From positions 868,001 to 932,000 of the forward strand of contig CAVRIR010000005.1 in NCBI GenBank assembly GCA_963721305.1: DNA of 64,000 nucleotides, given 5' to 3'. This DNA is from DATAES01 sp963721305 (GTDB taxonomy: Bacteria; Actinomycetota; Acidimicrobiia; Acidimicrobiales; JACDCH01). A program made the position numbers and the translations under genes. Shown in pieces: positions 62,785 through 64,000 of this stretch (positions are counted from its first letter, which is position 1; each line of letters begins with the position of its first letter). A model generated the notes under the pieces. The model was not told the DNA's origin, searched no databases, and worked only from the letters and a program-made list of their open reading frames with translations.

Positions 62785-63743
62785 GTGGCACGAGCGAGCA
62801 ACTCGTCGGCTGCCGTCCACGGATCCATGTCGCGCGACTCGACGGCGGCGCACATCCGTGCGAAGTCCTCGCCGTCGCGCAGCGCGCGCACCTGCTCGAC
62901 CACCCGCTCGCCGACGATGGCGAGCAACTCGTCGCGCACCCGTGCCGACCGCTTCCGTTCGAGCCGGCCTTCGGCACACAACCAGCTGCGATGGGTCGAG
63001 ACCGCGGCGACGACGTCGTCTGTGCCGTCGCCCACGGACGCGACCGCCAGCACGACCGGTGGCCGCCACGCCTCGTCGGGTATCGACGCGAGCTCGAGCA
63101 TGTGCTCGAGGTCGCGCCGCGCATCCTCCGCACCGGGACGGTCGGCCTTGTTGACCACGAACACATCGGCGATCTCGAGCAGACCGGCCTTCGCGGCCTG
63201 CACGGCGTCGCCCCAACCGGGGTTGACCACGACGACGGTCGTGTCGGCTGCGCCCGCCACCTCGACCTCGACTTGACCGACCCCGACCGTCTCGATCAGC
63301 ACCCAGTCGAAGCCGACAGCATCGAGCACTCGGACGGCCTCGGGGGTGGCAAGTGCGAGCCCGCCGAGATGGCCGCGGGTCGCCATCGACCGGATGTACA
63401 CGCCGGAGTCGAGCGCGTGGTCCTGCATCCGGACCCGGTCGCCGAGGATCGCGCCGCCGGTGAAGGGCGACGTCGGATCCACGGCCAAGACCGCGACCTC
63501 GTCGCCGTCCGCTCGCATCGCCGACACGACTCGGGTGGTCAACGTCGACTTCCCGGCGCCCGGCGCGCCCGTCAGGCCGACGGTGTAGGCCCCTCCCCCG
63601 AGCGAAAAGGTGAGCCGCCCGACCTCGCGGGCGGACTCGCCGCCGCGCTCGACGAACGAGAGCAATCGAGCGAGCGCGGCGCGGGACCCGTGACGGGCCG
63701 AGTCGAACAGCTCGGCGATGGGGGGATCGGAGGGTCGGGCCAG
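62772..63743 (-). CDS. meaB: methylmalonyl-CoA mutase-associated GTPase MeaB, CTG start
   Basis: A G3E GTPase that protects and gates adenosylcobalamin in methylmalonyl-CoA mutase. The 323 residues carry GLTGAPGAGKSTLT (Walker A), VDPTSPFTGGAILGDRVRM, RSMATRGHLGGLA, ETVGVGQVEVEVAGAADT and NKADRPGAEDA. The family N-terminus (PIAELFDSARHGSRAALARLL) extends upstream of the first conventional start (TTG 63665), and the only fitting codon is CTG at 63743, 8 nt after TAGCTT (63757-63752). The mutase itself is not in the window. Confidence 0.88.
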   Translation of the reverse strand: MARPSDPPIAELFDSARHGSRAALARLLSFVERGGESAREVGRLTFSLGGGAYTVGLTGAPGAGKSTLTTRVVSAMRADGDEVAVLAVDPTSPFTGGAILGDRVRMQDHALDSGVYIRSMATRGHLGGLALATPEAVRVLDAVGFDWVLIETVGVGQVEVEVAGAADTTVVVVNPGWGDAVQAAKAGLLEIADVFVVNKADRPGAEDARRDLEHMLELASIPDEAWRPPVVLAVASVGDGTDDVVAAVSTHRSWLCAEGRLERKRSARVRDELLAIVGERVVEQVRALRDGEDFARMCAAVESRDMDPWTAADELLARATSLS

Positions 63744-63754
63744 AGCTTGCGAAG

Positions 63755-64000
63755 CTACAGCGCGAGTGGCGTGCCCTCGAACTGCTCCTCACCAGCGTTG
63801 ATGACCTCGGTGACGCCCTCGACCCGGTCCTTCAGGATGCGCTCGATGCCCGCCTTCAGGGTCACGGTCGAGGCCGGGCAGCTCACGCAGGCGCCGATCA
63901 GCTCGACGGTCACGATGCCGGTCGCCTCGTCGACGTCGCGCAGCTCGATGTCGCCGCCGTCGGCGCGGATCGCCGGGCGAATCGCCTCGATCGTCTGCTC
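63755..64000 (-). CDS. NifU-like Fe-S scaffold (Nfu domain), N-terminus beyond window
   Basis: The visible 81 C-terminal residues are an Nfu domain: IEAIRPAIRADGGDIELRDV, the cluster-binding CxxC in GACVSCPASTVTLKAGIE, then LKDRVEGVTEVINAGEE. It assembles and transfers [4Fe-4S] clusters. It stops with TAG at 63757-63755, whose bases are also the start of the meaB -10 TAGCTT. The start lies outside the window. Desulfurase and ferredoxin genes elsewhere in the window are possible partners. Confidence 0.88.
   Translation of the reverse strand, partial: EQTIEAIRPAIRADGGDIELRDVDEATGIVTVELIGACVSCPASTVTLKAGIERILKDRVEGVTEVINAGEEQFEGTPLAL

Overview
This window is high-GC DNA from an actinomycete-type bacterium, most likely Actinomycetota of the Acidimicrobiia kind (inference). 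The reasons are a mycothiol-dependent formaldehyde dehydrogenase, a GlgE/TreS/maltokinase alpha-glucan operon, a LAxTG-type (sortase class E) wall protein, an LLM-family (F420-type) oxidoreductase, PASTA proteins, frequent GTG starts, 4-nt GTGA/ATGA gene overlaps, and about two dozen genes with a TANNNT -10 box only 7-15 nt before the start codon (leaderless transcripts). It reads as chromosomal core: no phage, plasmid, IS transposase, CRISPR array, rRNA or tRNA was seen.

Layout. 1-13.2 kb is amino-acid biosynthesis: leuA (running off the left edge) behind a Leu-codon leader and attenuator, serA-aspC divergent from serC, an acyl-CoA ligase, then ilvC-ilvN-ilvB behind a Leu/Val/Ile leader and attenuator, and ilvD carrying an apparent one-base insertion. 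13.2-20.4 kb holds an MFS remnant, an Eis-like acetyltransferase, and the gatC-gatA-gatB operon with a second acyl-CoA ligase inserted between gatA and gatB, plus a sortase-substrate gene. 20.4-30 kb is mixed: lipase/esterase, ferredoxin, TetR, SCP2, a carotenoid oxygenase, an SDR, a PASTA Ser/Thr kinase and ligA. 30.9-33.1 kb has cysteine desulfurase and mnmA (tRNA 2-thiolation). 33.1-40 kb is a MoxR/DUF58/DUF4350/DUF4129 operon beside RDD and SpoIIM membrane genes. 40-57 kb is carbohydrate metabolism: galT, a GH57 protein with two frameshifts, glgB-mak-treS-glgE, and glgP, interleaved with rhomboid and mscR. 57.7-64 kb holds SDR, LLM, EthD-like, PASTA, SRPBCC, VOC, enoyl-CoA hydratase, meaB and an Nfu-type scaffold cut by the right edge.

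How they work together. GlgE, TreS, maltokinase and GlgB form the trehalose-to-glucan pathway, and GlgP would release glucose-1-phosphate. The desulfurase supplies sulfur to MnmA and possibly to Nfu-dependent Fe-S proteins such as IlvD. SerA, the aminotransferases, LeuA and the Ilv enzymes supply Ser, Leu, Val and Ile, and two of these operons show transcription attenuation signatures.

The most distinctive non-coding signal is a dispersed palindromic element of exactly 51 bp. It occurs six times, once as a tandem pair whose hairpin loops differ by symmetric changes. Other points are a structured intergenic RNA candidate with its own promoter and terminator, a CTG-initiated leaderless meaB, a leaderless mini-ORF overlapping the TTG start of galT, and short remnants of EAL, Dyp-peroxidase and MFS genes left in intergenic gaps.
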